A stretch of DNA of 64,000 nt. It comes from Ephydatia muelleri (taxonomy: Eukaryota; Porifera; Demospongiae; Spongillida; Spongillidae). Made by a program: the position numbers and the translations under genes. Below, piece by piece: positions 12,101 to 25,313 of the stretch; the first letter of the stretch is position 1; each line of letters starts with the position of its first letter. The notes beneath the pieces are model-generated. The model saw only the letters and a list, made by a program, of their open reading frames with translations. It searched no databases and was not told the DNA's origin. The stretch is taken from positions 187,001 through 251,000 of the forward strand of contig JABACO010000044.1 of NCBI GenBank assembly GCA_013339895.1, in the 5' to 3' direction.

Positions 12101-15100
12101 TAGATTTCTCCAACCGTGTGCCTTTACTCTTCATGTCGTTCAGTGCCTAATTAATGCACTTCAGTATGACAGTGACCTAATAACTGTGCCAGTTACATCG
12201 GCTAGTTTGTAACAAATGTTGTATGCAGAACATAGAGCTGTAGACTTGGATATAATTTGAGTGAGATCATTATTTCCTTTATCTTCACAACTTCTTCTGT
12301 ATATATGCACATACATGTAATTGTGCTAGCCATAGGCTGGTGTGGCCTTTTGCTGCATGCAGAAACTATAATTATGTAAATGTGGTGTGGTGTGGTGTGG
12401 TGTATGTTTTATGACTTCTGCTTTCAATTCCAGCTTAACTGAAGTGAAATGGAAAGATGTGAGAGTTGGTGATGTGCTGAAACTGAAGAATGATGAATTT
12501 GTGACGGTTTGTTTTATTGTGGTTTACAGTGTATGTGTATCATGGCATCAAAGCAACATTCCTCCCTGGCACCTTTCAGGCGGACCTTCTGTTGCTGTCA
12601 TCCAGTGAACCCAACAGCCTTGTGTTCATCGAGACAGCTGAGCTGGATGGGTAAGATGGCTGTACTAAGTTAAATCGTAATGTTTTATCAAAGTAAAGCC
12701 TTTTTATGGTACCTGTGATCTCGTACATGATTTATAATATATGATTTTGTTATTAAGTAATTGAACATAATCAGTTGTTTCAAAAACGTACACATGTAAA
12801 GTAGATGCAGTGCTTGTGTATACCAGTCCTTGTATATCTGTTGTGTGGGATGAGCTGTATGAACATGTTGGATATGTAGATTTATGCAAGTTTAGTAAGA
12901 GAAAGGAGTTGCATGGTAATAGCCAAATGTACTGAAGGGCTAGTTTCAAACAGAATGCCAGTAACATTACCTTTTCTCAGAGAAACCAACCTGAAGGTGC
13001 GACAGGCTCTTCCAATTACTGCTGAGCTCGGTGCCAATGAAGATCAACTTAGCACCTTCAATGGTATGTGCATGAGTGCTGTACATGTCCATTGCTGGTA
13101 CATGTAACAGTTTGACTGCATAATTAACCTACTGTATGTGTAAACATTAGGTAGCATAGAGCGTTGGCATGTACTGTGGATACATTTTCAACTCTGAGTA
13201 AAATTAATTTGATATATATATGAAAGAGAATGAATAATGTGTGTTAATACATACTGGTGCGGCTGTTTAACTTTATCCGTTTCCTGTCACGTGTGCTTCT
13301 GATGTAGGTTACATTGAGTGTGAGCCCCCAAACAATCGTCTTCATAAGTTTGTTGGTACACTGCACTGGAACAACGCAACATACTCACTGGACAATGAGA
13401 AAGTCTTGTTGAGGGTTGGTCATTCTATGCATTGTGAAATACATGTGCATACACCACTTTAACTGTCTTAATACCCCGACATAATGGTTTGTGCAAAAAG
13501 GCAGACTCAAAAGACCTCATTGCCCTGCACAGCTGCTTTTAAATGGCTACAGTAGTTGATAATTGATGTGAATGAGCACACACTACACCCTTACATGCCT
13601 ATGTCAACATTTCAAATTGATGTGTGGATGCAGGGGGATGGGATGGCCACATCCTCCTCCCCTTTAAATAAATTGGACTCCACCCTCTCTTCCTGTACTG
13701 CACTTGTACGTACTAAACACCAAAGCTAATACGCATGTGTACTTACCTGCGTGGTAGCAGTGGTTCGTACAGGCATGCAATATATTAATGCTTATTATAT
13801 CCATGTCACAATGGGGATACACTCCATGTTGAGGACATCATACACAGCAAGCACCCTTCAAAGGCCCTTGAGGTTCCCACCCCACCTTCCAAAGCTCACC
13901 TCAGGCCAACCCATTCCCCCCCCCCCCCACCTCCCACCCCCCCCCCCTCAGCAATGTGCCCCTGACACTCTCCTTCTTTTAACACATCCGTTGATTTAAA
14001 ACTGTTTGAGTTCACAATTGTGCTTCCTGCACGTAACATATGTGGAGCCATTTCTACGTTTTTATTTATTTATTTTGTTGTTGTGGGTGAATATATTTTG
14101 TTGTTGTGGGTTGGTATATTTTGTTGTTGTGTGGGTTGGTTTATGGTTGTTCCCTTCCTGTTGAGCTTCTCAAACACTTGGGGTTTTTACATGTGCATTT
14201 ATTGACCTTTCAGGGCTGTCGACTCCGTAACACAGAGTGGATGTACGGTGTTGTGATCTATGCGGGCTCTGATACTAAACTAGTGCAGAATAGTGGTGAG
14301 CTCCATCAATAGCATTTTAATAAGCAATGTACATTTTATACACTACACAATTTGTGCATGTTATATTGTGGGGGAAATAAGCAATTTTACAGAAGTCTCA
14401 CAGTACATTATGCATCACAACACAATAGTTTTTTCAATATGGAAGAAAAACTATTATAAATTGAATGCTTGAATTTGATATCATTGTTTTTAATTCCAAA
14501 TTCTGTGTTGTGATGTACACTACATGAACTAAAAAACAAAACAATTTAGTGTGATATTTGAACTATTGAAAGTGGTCTCATTACTCAATATTATTCAAAC
14601 ATATTATTAATCATCTTGGTTTAATAATCTTGGTTTTTACTAGTTTTCATTAATTCATAATCTCCACAATGTTCATACAGGCCCCAATGAGAGAATACTA
14701 TTATTATTTTTGCACTAATGGCCTTTCATTCCTTCCTTTCATCACAACCTCTTTTCGGTTTTCATCGCTTTGCTGCTTCTCTTTAACCCCTCCCTCCTTC
14801 TCCCTGGACCTTCTTTAACCCCTCCCTCCTTTTTTAACCCCTCCCTGGGCCTTCTTTAACCCCTCCCTCCTTTAACCCTCCCTCCTTCTTTAACCCCTCT
14901 TCTTTCTTTAACCCCTCCCTCCTTCTTTAACCCCTCCCTCCTTCTTTAACCCCTCCCACCTTCGTTTGATCCTGTTTTGCTATGGCAATGCACTTCTTGG
15001 CTTTCATCTATTAACTCATACATGCTCTCATTTTCAGGAAGAACTAAATTCAAAAGAACACATCTTGAGCAAGCAATGAACAAATTAGTGTTTTTTGTAA

Positions 15101-18100
15101 GTTGTAACAAATTGGTGCCTGAAACTGTATTTGCTATACCACAATACAAAATAGATATTACTTCTGAGGGGGTGAGGGGAATGGACCAAGAAACCTTAGT
15201 TTTGATCCTGTAGACTATACAGTTCGGATTTGTCACAGAACATACGAAACAAGATATGGTTGTTGCTTGCCTAATATTGCCTTGTAAAATAATATCTTCA
15301 ATGCAACAAAGCCAGCAACTATTACTAATGGCATAGTCTGTAACCTACAACCAGTGCTTCGATCGTCCTCCCACCACTCTCAGGTGCAGTACTATATCAC
15401 CATAGCAGTAATGAATTGAGCATTTGTAGTCTTATGCTGAAAACAGGGATGCCTATCTCATTATGCAATGTTTGAAAGCAGTGTTAGAAAGATCTATTTA
15501 TAATCAACAGGCATGGCCATAGACAACTTTCAAAACTTTGGGGGGGGGGGGGGGCCTCTCGCACCCACCCCAGTCCATGAGAAACATTTGGCGAGACTGA
15601 AGCCCCCTTGTCTATCACCTTGACAAGGATGAAAGAATAGGCATGCATGTGTTGACCTTCATAATGTACGAACATGGTACAAAACGATAAAGTAATTAAA
15701 ATGAATGAAGAATATGTGGGAGGAGAGCAAAGGGATCAATACCACTTTTCCACTTCCCTACAAGTTCTAGAAATGATGGTATTTCATTCTTCCCATTACA
15801 TTTGAAGTGTTTAAAGCTAATGAACCATTCATGGCAATGGTCCTTTTGATAAGTCACTTTTGTTTTTACAGATATTGTGTTTCCTGATTGGCTGTCTTTT
15901 TGTGGCATTTATTGGCTCACTGATCTTCGAATTTATTTACATAAAGGTCAGTTCATTTTTGTAGTCGCATATTTCTGCCCTCTGTATCTTGTATTGACTT
16001 TGCACTTATACAACTTGCTATCCCCAGGAAGCGAACAACTTCTTCCCTTACAATAATTACCTCAAGGTACTTTTTATAGTGTAGACAAAATGTTCTACAC
16101 GCACCTACGTGGCAAGTGAATGAGTGCATCTTGACAAATTATGCAGTGTTTTCAATATTGCTGTCTTTTTACGATATTACATGTATATCTGAACAGTAAA
16201 GCATGTTATAGATGTGTATTTGTGCCAGTTGCACGAAGTGAAAGCATCTTGCTACAGCATCCGTTATTACGTGTGGACAGGTTGCTCAATGTTTAGAGCT
16301 ATATGTACTTCAACATAAAAACCTTCTTCTTTTCCTGCAGAGAACTGCATCTCCCTCATTTGTGCAATCCATTCTCCAAGTGTTTTCCAACCTGATTGTG
16401 CTCAACACGTTCATTCCCATCTCACTTTATGTCAGGTAAACATGTCAAGGGTTAATTTAAATACGTCAAGAATCACTTCATTTATTCCAAAAGAGATTAT
16501 GTTTACTGTAATTTTCTTACTTAACAAGTTGTGAACTGTTTCTGGAGACTGCCTCTATTGATGTGTCTTACTATACTCTTTTGCAATGGTACAATGGCAC
16601 TGAAGTGTTAGAGACAAAGTGGTGCATTGTACTGTACAACCTTGAACAGTGGGTCTTAGATACGGTGGAAGGGCTTTGAACTCATTTGGAAACATTGCAT
16701 ACACAGGACAGCACTATATATAATACTCATGTTGATATCTGAGACTTGGAAAGACGAGCGAGAACAGTGTTGAGCCATGATATTAATAATCCGTTACCTT
16801 GCAGCTTGTGCCCAATTCACAATGATATTCTTTATGTACATTAATCTTCTTTATTTGTTGTAGTGACTGTTGGTGGCCATTTTATAATGGTGGACAGCAT
16901 GCATCCAGTGACCTCAGATCATTTTGACAGTATATTTGCATTTGTCAATAGACAAAAGGAATTAATTGACTTGTATTACAATTGCCACTATTCTCTTGAA
17001 TACTTCATTTTGCTTGTTAAAAATCTGCTGTGCATATTGCATATACCCAAGTTACCACTTTTGTGATGGTATGTCTCAGTGTACAAGGTATTGTATTTCT
17101 GCACATTAAAACAGTGCACATCCAAAGTCACCTGCAAGTATATGGGAAACTTCATATCGATCATTAAACGATTAACATAGTAATAAAAAATGACTTTGTG
17201 CAATACTACTTTTGTGCTAGTGTACATTCTCTATGAAGTATTAAATGTGCCGTGTATTTGTTCACAAAGATACGGATTTACGCATTTTAATTCTAGATGT
17301 TTAGTTGAGTTGTACACTGTGATTTATGTCACCAGCGTGGAGATTATTCGTTTGGGGCTTTCCCTGTTCATCAACTCTGATATCAAGATGTACTATGAAC
17401 CAAATAATGTTGCAGCCATTGCAAGGTATGAAGGCAGTGTGACATCAGAAAAGGATATCTCTTAGTGCACCCAATTCACCTTTAGAACTACGACTCTGAA
17501 TGAAGAACTTGGACAAGTGGAGTATATATTTTCTGATAAAGTACGTACACAATTAAAATCATTATATGATACTGTGTAATTAGCTGCTACTGGCTTGCAC
17601 ATACACAGCACAAATGATTGTATACTTTATATGTAAGAAGCCTAACATCATCATACATCTGCATATGCATTTCTGAATATACCTTTTGTTGTGAGGATTT
17701 AAGCATTATCAAAATGCAGATTGCAGTTTCTAATAGCACAGAAACAGTGATAGAATGATGGTATTGTTGCACCACTCCTATGTCTTCATGTATGTAATGC
17801 ATTGAAGCAGATTTCAAACATAGTGCATGTTTGGGGCTATTATTGTATGACAAGCTATACAATTACGATGCAATTACATATGAAAGCCTATACAACTGTG
17901 TATTCAATTTCATTTTAAGTTATCTTATTCCATGATAACTATGTATAGTACATGTATCTACTGCAGAAGAAAAGGGTGTTGTGGTCACTCTTTTTCTTTT
18001 GTTCTTAGACGGGGACATTAACACAAAATGTTATGACATTTCTGAAGTGTTCCATCAATGGAGTGCGATATGGTAATAATACGTTCATGCATTCTATATA

Positions 18101-21100
18101 TGTAACGAGTGCAATATGTCAAGGTTTAGGTACTTGAGATGATTTTATATTTTTTATTCTGCTAAAACTTTATGATCAACTGTTTCGGTACCTAGGTGAC
18201 TCTTCATCCTCCATTAGTCATCAGAAGGTCAGCTTGAATGCCTTTTGTAAATATACCTCTATTGAATTTGTCTCTAATAGCGTCCAGTTGATTTTCGGTC
18301 ATGGAATAGATATGCCGATGCAAATTTTGCTTTCTACGATCAAACACTTCTGCAGAAATTTCAAGAGGGTGATCAAGTATGCCTTTAAATGTATCACTAC
18401 AGTTTGTCACTACTGAATTTAACCGTTCTCCATGACAGCAATCATTATAGAAGAATAAGTATTACTATTTCATATTTATTTGCATACTGTACACGTATAG
18501 CATCATGTGTCCTACCATACAGCCATAATATTGTATGCACTGTACTTAGTGCACAAAGTGATAGTATGCTGCATGATTGCTTGTAGGTTACAGCATGTGC
18601 CCAACACATACTGTACATCTGATATGGTATTGTTTCTGGCAGTGTTTTCATTTTACAGTTTGTCTATACACCTGTAGTTTTGTTTTCTGAATGGAACATT
18701 CATATACACACACGTTTCTTCCCTCCCCAAACTCAAGCACTGTCAAGAGTTTTTCCTTCTACTCAGCCTTTGCCATACTGTTATACCCAAGGACGACAAA
18801 GGTGAATTCTGTGTAGGATTGTAATTAAATTAGTTTGGCTTAGACAATTATAAAAGTTGTGTAATACATATGTCGTTCTGGTGGCTTTATTCTCTGCATA
18901 GCCGGACAGTTAGTCTACAATTCTCAATCTCCTGATGAAGCGGCCCTTGTAAGTGCTGCAAAGAATTTTGGATTTGTGTTCAAGGTATGTAGCAGAAGGA
19001 ATTATGAATTTGTACTTACGACAGTTTGCTTGGAGAGGCATATATCCCTCTAGAGGCATATATCCCTTTAGAGGCATATATCCCTCTAGAGGCATATATC
19101 CCTCTAGAGGCATATATCCCTTTAGAGGCATTGCATTCACTACATTGTATTGTCTCTTTGATCTCCAGAGCCGCACACCATTTCTACTCACTGTGCAAAA
19201 TATCCATACTGGCAATGAGGTAATTTTTTAGCCGCTTTGTCTCGTTTAAATGCCTTAGCACCTGTGTTTATGCTACAAATGATAGTCGATCATGCTATGT
19301 TTTACTGGATATGAATGTCACATATAAGTAGGCCATTAGGTACTTGGAATTCAGCAAAAATACAGTGAGTGTCAAATAACTGCTCAAGTTCAACAATTTT
19401 CTTTGTCAACCCCACATGGGCCTGCTACAGTGTATTGTTGGCCCTAATGAAATATTTTAATATTCAATCAGTTAACATTGCCATTCTCTCAGTGAATGTA
19501 TGCATACAGCCAAGTCAACTGGTATTGAATCCTCTAAAAATGTGCCATAGCATTTGTACAGGAATATTTTCTTGATGAGCAAATTAATTACAGCTATACC
19601 CCAGTGTATACATGTATATGCATGTAGCCTGTTTGAAATCTTTATACCTAAATGTATGTAAAAAATTGTCTTCTTTGGTGACACATACATTTACATTACT
19701 TCAAAGGCACCTCTGATCAAGTATACAACTTTCAGTTTAATGTTTATGAAGACTGACACATGCAACAGTAATTTGGCAGATGTTTGATAAATTGGGAAGA
19801 TAATATGTTAAATAAATTAGTATAAGCTGCAGTGCTCTGAATAGCCATAAGGGCACTGTTGCTGGGCATGACCTTATATTTAATTTTTGTGAAATGATGC
19901 TTCATATTCTGTAGGTTTCATATGAAATTCTAAATATCCTTGATTTCAACAATGAAAGAAAGCGAATGTCTGTAAGTTGAGTTTTTTTAACGTTATTCAT
20001 AATGAAATTATTCCCTCTTCCCCCCCCCCCCCCCATAATCAGGTCATTACTAGAATTGATAGCAAAATCGTACTTTATTGTAAAGGAGCAGGTATGTTAC
20101 GTGTATATCTTTGAATTGTTGTATATATAGTGAATGGCATTGACTTTTTCAGTACACTTGATTATGTCTGTAGCCAATGTTGTTTCATATGTATAATGTA
20201 CTGAGTGCAATAACGTTGAATTTCAGACAATGTCATATTTGAACGTATGAATGGTGGATCAGCTGGTTTAAAGACAGTCCTACTTGATCATCTATCAGTA
20301 CGTTCGTTGCTTCCTGTTAAGGGGACATGCTATGTAATTGTACACAAGTAGCAAAAAACATTCTCTATGAGAAAGTTGGTGGCATATAGGATTTGAAGGC
20401 AATAGTGGTGTTAAAAGCATGGAAACAAGATTCTAACATTAAGGGAAAATGTATACATGTATTTAGCACACAAATAACATAATAGCCTACAGAAGTGCTA
20501 AATATGGAACTGTTACATTTTCCCTTAATGTTAGACCCTTTCTTGCACTACTGGGGCTCAATCACATCCTATATACCACCACCTTTCTCATAGAGAACGT
20601 TTTTAGTTACTTGTTTCATGGATTTTTGTACATATGATTGTCACGCAAGGGACATACAGTACCATGGAAGTTGTGCAAAAGACTCATTCCAGACCTAAAT
20701 CAAGCATATATTACAGTCTCAGCAACAACGTCCCATCCTCTGTCGCCTTGAATGGCCACATCCTGGATCGTCCTAATAGAAGGACACTATGGTTGGAGCT
20801 CTGAAACAGGAAATATTTTCTCACATGATAAAATACAGTATGATACCTTACCCAGGATACAGTGTCACTACCTGCTGTCTTAATTGCATTAATAGTCATG
20901 TAGAGATTCACCTGCCTTATTATAGCAATGCAACTACACTATTGACTAACATCAATAACAGCTGGGTGAGTCTTGCAAAAGGCATCCTAACAACACAATA
21001 TTCCTAAGAATAGCCTTTCGAGACCATCTTTAGCATGCTATACAGTGTACAAGGGAGAAGCTACAGAAGTGAAGAAGATTAATACATGCATTCAAACTGT

Positions 21101-24100
21101 CACCACTAAGTGGATATCCACAAAATCAGGTATCTGAAATGCATGAATTCTTAAACTCATTTAACTTTAACCTTTTATGCTGATATACAAGGTAGCCCAC
21201 TATAATAGATAATTGGTTATATGGGATTGTTTCCGCAAAAGGGATCTAGTGCATACATTATAACATTTCCAGTACGCGTAATAGAAATGTAACACTTGCT
21301 TTGAAATGTATGGCTAATTAAAAACCTTACAACTTCATGACAGATACTCCGATTCTCAGTGTGTAAGAAGGAATGTGTAGAGAACATTTCAGACTTCTAG
21401 AATAACATCTCTGAAACGATCCCACATAATGAGGTTTTAAATACAGAAGTCATGCAAACACCTGAATCTCAAGACAAAAAGCCACTTTATGTAAAACAGA
21501 GCATTTGGCAGCTGTGATAATAATTTGATCTTGGACAATGTGGGTGGGTGTGGGGGTGGGTGTTACATTACCTATTGTGGCTTTATCGATAGTACTGTAC
21601 TCTTTTGATGTCATTCCAGTGTATATTTAGCCTCTCGTATCTATCTGACAAGTAACCAGGTTCAGAACTTTTCCAATACCATTGCCTCTTTTCATATTTC
21701 TTCAATAAAATTAATTCAAATTACTTTAGGATTATGCTGAGGAGGGTCTGAGAACCTTGGTGTGTGCAAAGAGGGAAATCTCTGAAGAAGAATACACTGC
21801 TTGGGCAGAAGAGCACCACGCTGCAAGGTGAGGTGCATTTACACTCTGTATGTGTGAGTGATCGTAACTATTGTATGGCTGCATGTGTTATGTACCATCA
21901 CTCAGTTTGTTAAGCTTTTTTATGTTGGTGTACTTTTTATTTCCCAAATTTGCTGTAATTGGTGTATTACGATTGCATGATTTGTTCATAGTATTATTCA
22001 GAAGAACAGAGATGAAGCTCTGGATGCTGTAAGCTACTGATATTGGTACATGTATAGCTTAGAAATGCATGTCATGATATGTTAAATCCAGTAGTAATTT
22101 CATTGCTGTAACATTTCATGCAATACAAATGGCACATATTATTTGCATACTTGAAGGACTGCATGATTAATAAAATTAGCACCTGTTAGGATCAGGATAA
22201 ATTAGCATTTACATTTATTTTAAGGTTACCGTAGTTGCAGTTGAGAAAAATAATACGTGTGTACATCCATGTGCAATTATTGCATAGATGCATTATTTCA
22301 TGCATGTACATGTGTATTATATCATATACGTATGTGATCATGCACTGGAATCTACATGTAGGTGTATGAGAAGATTGAGAAAAACCTTGTACTCTTGGGA
22401 GCTACGGCCATTGAAGACAAGCTGCAAGATGGAGTGCCAGATACAATAGCCAACCTTGCTAGGGTAAACTCTCATTCCTTAGTGACTTTATTGCTAACTG
22501 TGTTACTACCACAGGCCAACATCAAGATATGGGTATTGACGGGAGACAAACAAGGTATGAGGAACAAAGTATTCTTTTAGTTTCCTGTTCCTTCCCATAG
22601 TCTCTGAGGTGTGTCTAATTCTGCATGCCACAATGGCCTTTGTCCCTACCAAAATACAAAGACTGCAGTTAATAACAACATCTTGATCAAACACATTTTC
22701 AGAAATTGTACAATGCATTTTGACGTTTTTCTTTTCAGAGACTGCTGTTAATATAGGCTATTCTAGCAAGCTGCTCACTGATCAAATGAAGGTGTTTATT
22801 GTTGACAAGGACTCCAAAGAAGAGGTCCAGATGCAGTTGGAGGAGGCAAATAGTGAGATCCTGAAAATGTCTGGAACATCTGGCAGAAATGTGTCAAACT
22901 ATAAGCATGTCTCTGTCAACATGAGCCAGATAGCTGATGAAGCCACAAGTAACACAGGGAAGAACGATACTCCTCCATTCGGCATTGTCATTAATGGACA
23001 TAGTTTGGTATGCTTAACTTGGTCTTGCCAGATGTAGTTATCATAGTGCATTACCCAATCAGCGTCATGCTTTGAAGGATGAGCTCCGAGATATTCTGCT
23101 CACTACAGCAGAGCAATGCAAAGCTGTAATTTGCTGCAGGGTCACACCCCTTCAAAAGGTTACTGCAAAATATCACAAATGCACATGCTGTATTGCTAAC
23201 TGCTGCAATCATGTTTCAAGTAACAATAACAGCAACTAAGTGCATACTTCACAAGTAATGCCTTATCTCTAGAAAAAGGTGGTGGACATGGTAAAGATTG
23301 GGAAGAAAGCTGTCACTCTTGCCATTGGAGATGGAGCCAATGATGTTGGCATGATCAAAGGTTGTTTTGCTGTGAAAGAATTATCAAGTTGATATAGTGT
23401 GCAGGGTGTCCAAGGACAGGTTTTAATCGTTATAGCTATATATTGTAATGAGTTAGTTAGTTGATATTTAGCTCATTGATGGCTCTGATTAGCCACACAT
23501 AATATATGTAAATTTAAATGGTTGAGTAACTAAATTCAAATATTGGACAATCAAATTTATCAAGGACGTCTGTAATGATCAATATTCAAGCTAGTGCATA
23601 GTTTTATAACTACATTTTATTAGCCTATGAGCACATTATCTAGTTTAGATTGATTAATTTTCAAGTGACTGATTAAATACTGAGTTGTTAAAGTGAAACA
23701 TAAAATTGTTTACATTTGAGTTTTGGATTGTATTGAAAATAAAAATACAGATTATTAGTTCATGTTAATTAACATTGTTTTAGTTAGTATTTTAAGCACT
23801 TAAAACATAGTTTGCACTGACTATTGTATTTGACCTGATCATCATTGCACAATATAAACTTATGAATAAGCTTATTAACTATTGTTAAAACCTGCCCTGT
23901 CCATTTGTGGACACCCTGTATACACTACTGTGCATATGCTTTAACCTTCCCCTATCTCAGCTGCTCACATTGGTGTGGGAATCAGTGGACTGGAAGGACA
24001 GCAAGCAGTCTTGGCCAGTGATTATTCCTTTGGACAGTTCAGGTATGTATACTCTAACTGTACTGCATTCCATACATTCATTTATGCATGCTTACTTCTC

Positions 24101-25313
24101 AGATACCTGGAAAGGTTATTATTGGTACATGGTCGTTGGTCCTACCATCGGATGACCATCTTTCTCCGCTACTTCTTCTATAAGAACTTTGCTTTCGCCT
24201 TTAGTCAGTTTATCTTTGCATTTTTCTGTGGTTTTTCAGCTCAGGTATGTTAATGACATAGATGTAAGAAAAACGTTGGAAGTAGAGCTGAATAATCATT
24301 TATTTCTGCACAATAGCCCTTATATGATCCTGGATTTATAACATTCTACAATGTGATCTATACTTCTTTGCCTGTCCTGGCAGTGTCAATTCTTGATCAG
24401 GTACACCTTTAGAGGCAAATGTGCAATATAACTGTATGCAAGTCATAATGTGTGCTGTTAGTACTGCATTTATTGCATGTGCCATTGGAGCATAAATTTG
24501 TGCTGAAGCACTTGTGACAATGATTTACTTTGTCTCTCTTTGCTTAAGGATTTAAGTGAATCACGCAGCATCAAGAATCCAGATCTGTATCGTGCCGGTC
24601 AAAAGAATGAAGATTTCAATTTTATTATCTTTCTAAGGAGCATATTTAAAGGCATTTATGCTGCCTTTGTGGTATTCTTTGTCCTTTTTGGAATCACATT
24701 TCTGGACATCATGCCCAACACCAAATCAGAGTGGGACTTCCAGTCCTTTGGATTGACTGCCTCTGCAGCTCTTGTTTTCATCGTGAACATTCAGGTACAA
24801 ACTCAATTCTCATATTAAGATGTGCTTCTCCTCACTTTCTTCTGTTCATTTCAGATTGTTCTTGATGCGTACTACATGAACCCATTCTTCCACATTTCTG
24901 TTTGTAGCAGCATGGTGTCATGGTTTGTGGTCATTTTTATAACAGGCGCATCTATCAACTTTTTCTTCTTTTCTCGCTACACTTTTGTGGCGCAATATGT
25001 CTTAGCAACCCCAAACTTTTGGTTCTATCTTCCACTGGCCTGTGTGATTGCCCTTTTCCCTGTTATTGCAGTTAGAACATTTTCATTGGACAGGTTCCCT
25101 AAACAACTGAATCGCCTACAAATTGACAAGTCAGATAGAATCAGAGAAGACATTTCAACAAACGTGGGGAGAGATGGGTCTTCTGTTAGAAGAAGTGGAT
25201 ACGCATTTGCTCAGATTAGAGGGTTTGGGCAATTAATAACAAGTGGGTACATCTTTGGATTGTCAAAGAAAGAAGTTGAGGAGGAACGAGCACAAATGGG
25301 GCCACACAGCTGA
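6121..25313 (+). CDS. ATP8B: ATP8B-like phospholipid-transporting P4-ATPase, copy 1, 38 exons, complete
   Basis: P4-ATPases flip phospholipids from the outer to the cytosolic leaflet, usually with a CDC50 partner. Exons: 6121-6154, 6213-6434, 6490-6551, 10477-10590, 11341-11439, 11859-11920, 12434-12506, 12580-12650, 12981-13063, 13308-13414, 14214-14295, 15038-15096, 15872-15946, 16028-16066, 16341-16435, 17336-17425, 17486-17540, 18009-18072, 18196-18227, 18281-18376, 18738-18801, 18902-18984, 19169-19219, 19915-19971, 20043-20091, 20227-20297, 21730-21827, 21992-22028, 22362-22463, 22515-22554, 22739-23007, 23063-23158, 23273-23360, 23961-24042, 24103-24244, 24317-24400, 24549-24794, 24855-25313. 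All phases agree: 3732 nt, 1243 aa. Motifs: DGET (245-248), P4 hallmark PISLYV (420-425), DKTGTLT with phospho-Asp 473, KGAD (637-640), TGDK (751-754), GDGANDV (896-902). The tail [16 protein letters not shown] marks ATP8B rather than ATP8A. Start: first ATG, exon 1 phase 1, joins an acidic proline-rich N-tail. Confidence 0.93.
8356..8694 (-). CDS. Unrecognised open frame nested antisense in the ATP8B-1 intron
   Basis: A 112-codon frame with protein-like composition (stretches such as DKRKAVIS-like basic runs, [20 protein letters not shown] and [15 protein letters not shown]). In-frame codons extend 14 further residues upstream to TAG, where TGTAG could act as a splice acceptor, so it could be an exon or a retrocopy fragment. 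It has no low-complexity bias, unlike the surrounding repeats. I recognise no family and assign no function. Confidence 0.25.
   Translation of the reverse strand: MCTWPWDNKRRKAVISRMVDFPAAVETINIVRWDRKQSEVLYYKDSELFLTCTPSSRLLVTCERLVSVLGQLHNETELRQNGQCLLNIYYDTNIDTFHMTCTHPQIERDITS
9387..9890. repeat. 24-bp minisatellite with an inverted partner block
   Basis: Units resembling CTGTGTGTGCCTCTGCATTG plus CTAG repeat at 9387-9630. Reverse-complement units (AGCAATGCAGAGGCACACA) recur at about 9828-9890, so the two blocks could form a stem. Confidence 0.8.
10219..10461. repeat. 21-bp minisatellite immediately upstream of exon 4
   Basis: About 11-12 copies of ATTATAGGTATGGGTCATGTG. It ends about 15 bp before the exon 4 acceptor at 10476. 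Because the unit is a multiple of 3, open frames such as GHVIIGM repeats appear in it, but these are not genes. Confidence 0.9.
10884..10976. repeat. 22-bp minisatellite in ATP8B-1 intron 4
   Basis: Four copies of GTAGGGATGAAAGAACAAGC plus AT. Confidence 0.85.
14756..14956. repeat. Pyrimidine-rich repeat in ATP8B-1 intron 11
   Basis: Degenerate copies of CTTTAACCCCTCCCTCCTT, all on the sense strand, ending about 80 bp before the exon 12 acceptor. Confidence 0.8.
19033..19131. repeat. 18-bp minisatellite in ATP8B-1 intron 22
   Basis: About six copies of CTCTAGAGGCATATATCC, alternating with a CTTTAGAGG variant. Confidence 0.9.
20324..20655. mobile_element. MITE-like inverted repeat in ATP8B-1 intron 26
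   Basis: Arms carrying ATTCTCTATGAGAAAG with TGGTGG and ATATAGGAT, plus an inner ATTCTAACATTAAGGGAAAA, recur in inverted orientation on either side of a short centre near 20490. No coding capacity. Ends are approximate. The matching intron of ATP8B-like gene 2 lacks it. Confidence 0.55.
20656..21729. other. Remainder of ATP8B-1 intron 26
   Basis: Unique-looking AT-rich intron sequence with a short GTGGGTG-rich patch near 21540. No exon is needed here: the frame joins correctly from 20297 to 21730. Confidence 0.6.
23402..23918. mobile_element. Short inverted-repeat element in ATP8B-1 intron 33
   Basis: It begins CAGGGTGTCC followed by AAGGACAGGTTTTA. It ends with the inverted form, TAAAACCTGCCCTGTCC then GGACACCCTG. 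About 517 bp, AT-rich inside, no coding frame. No clean target duplication was found (flanks ATAGTGTG and TATACACT). Confidence 0.6.

Noticed and set aside
18204..18410. Minus-strand 68-codon frame
   Set aside because: Exact antisense shadow of ATP8B-1 exon 20 (18281-18376), which fits frame and family in sense orientation.
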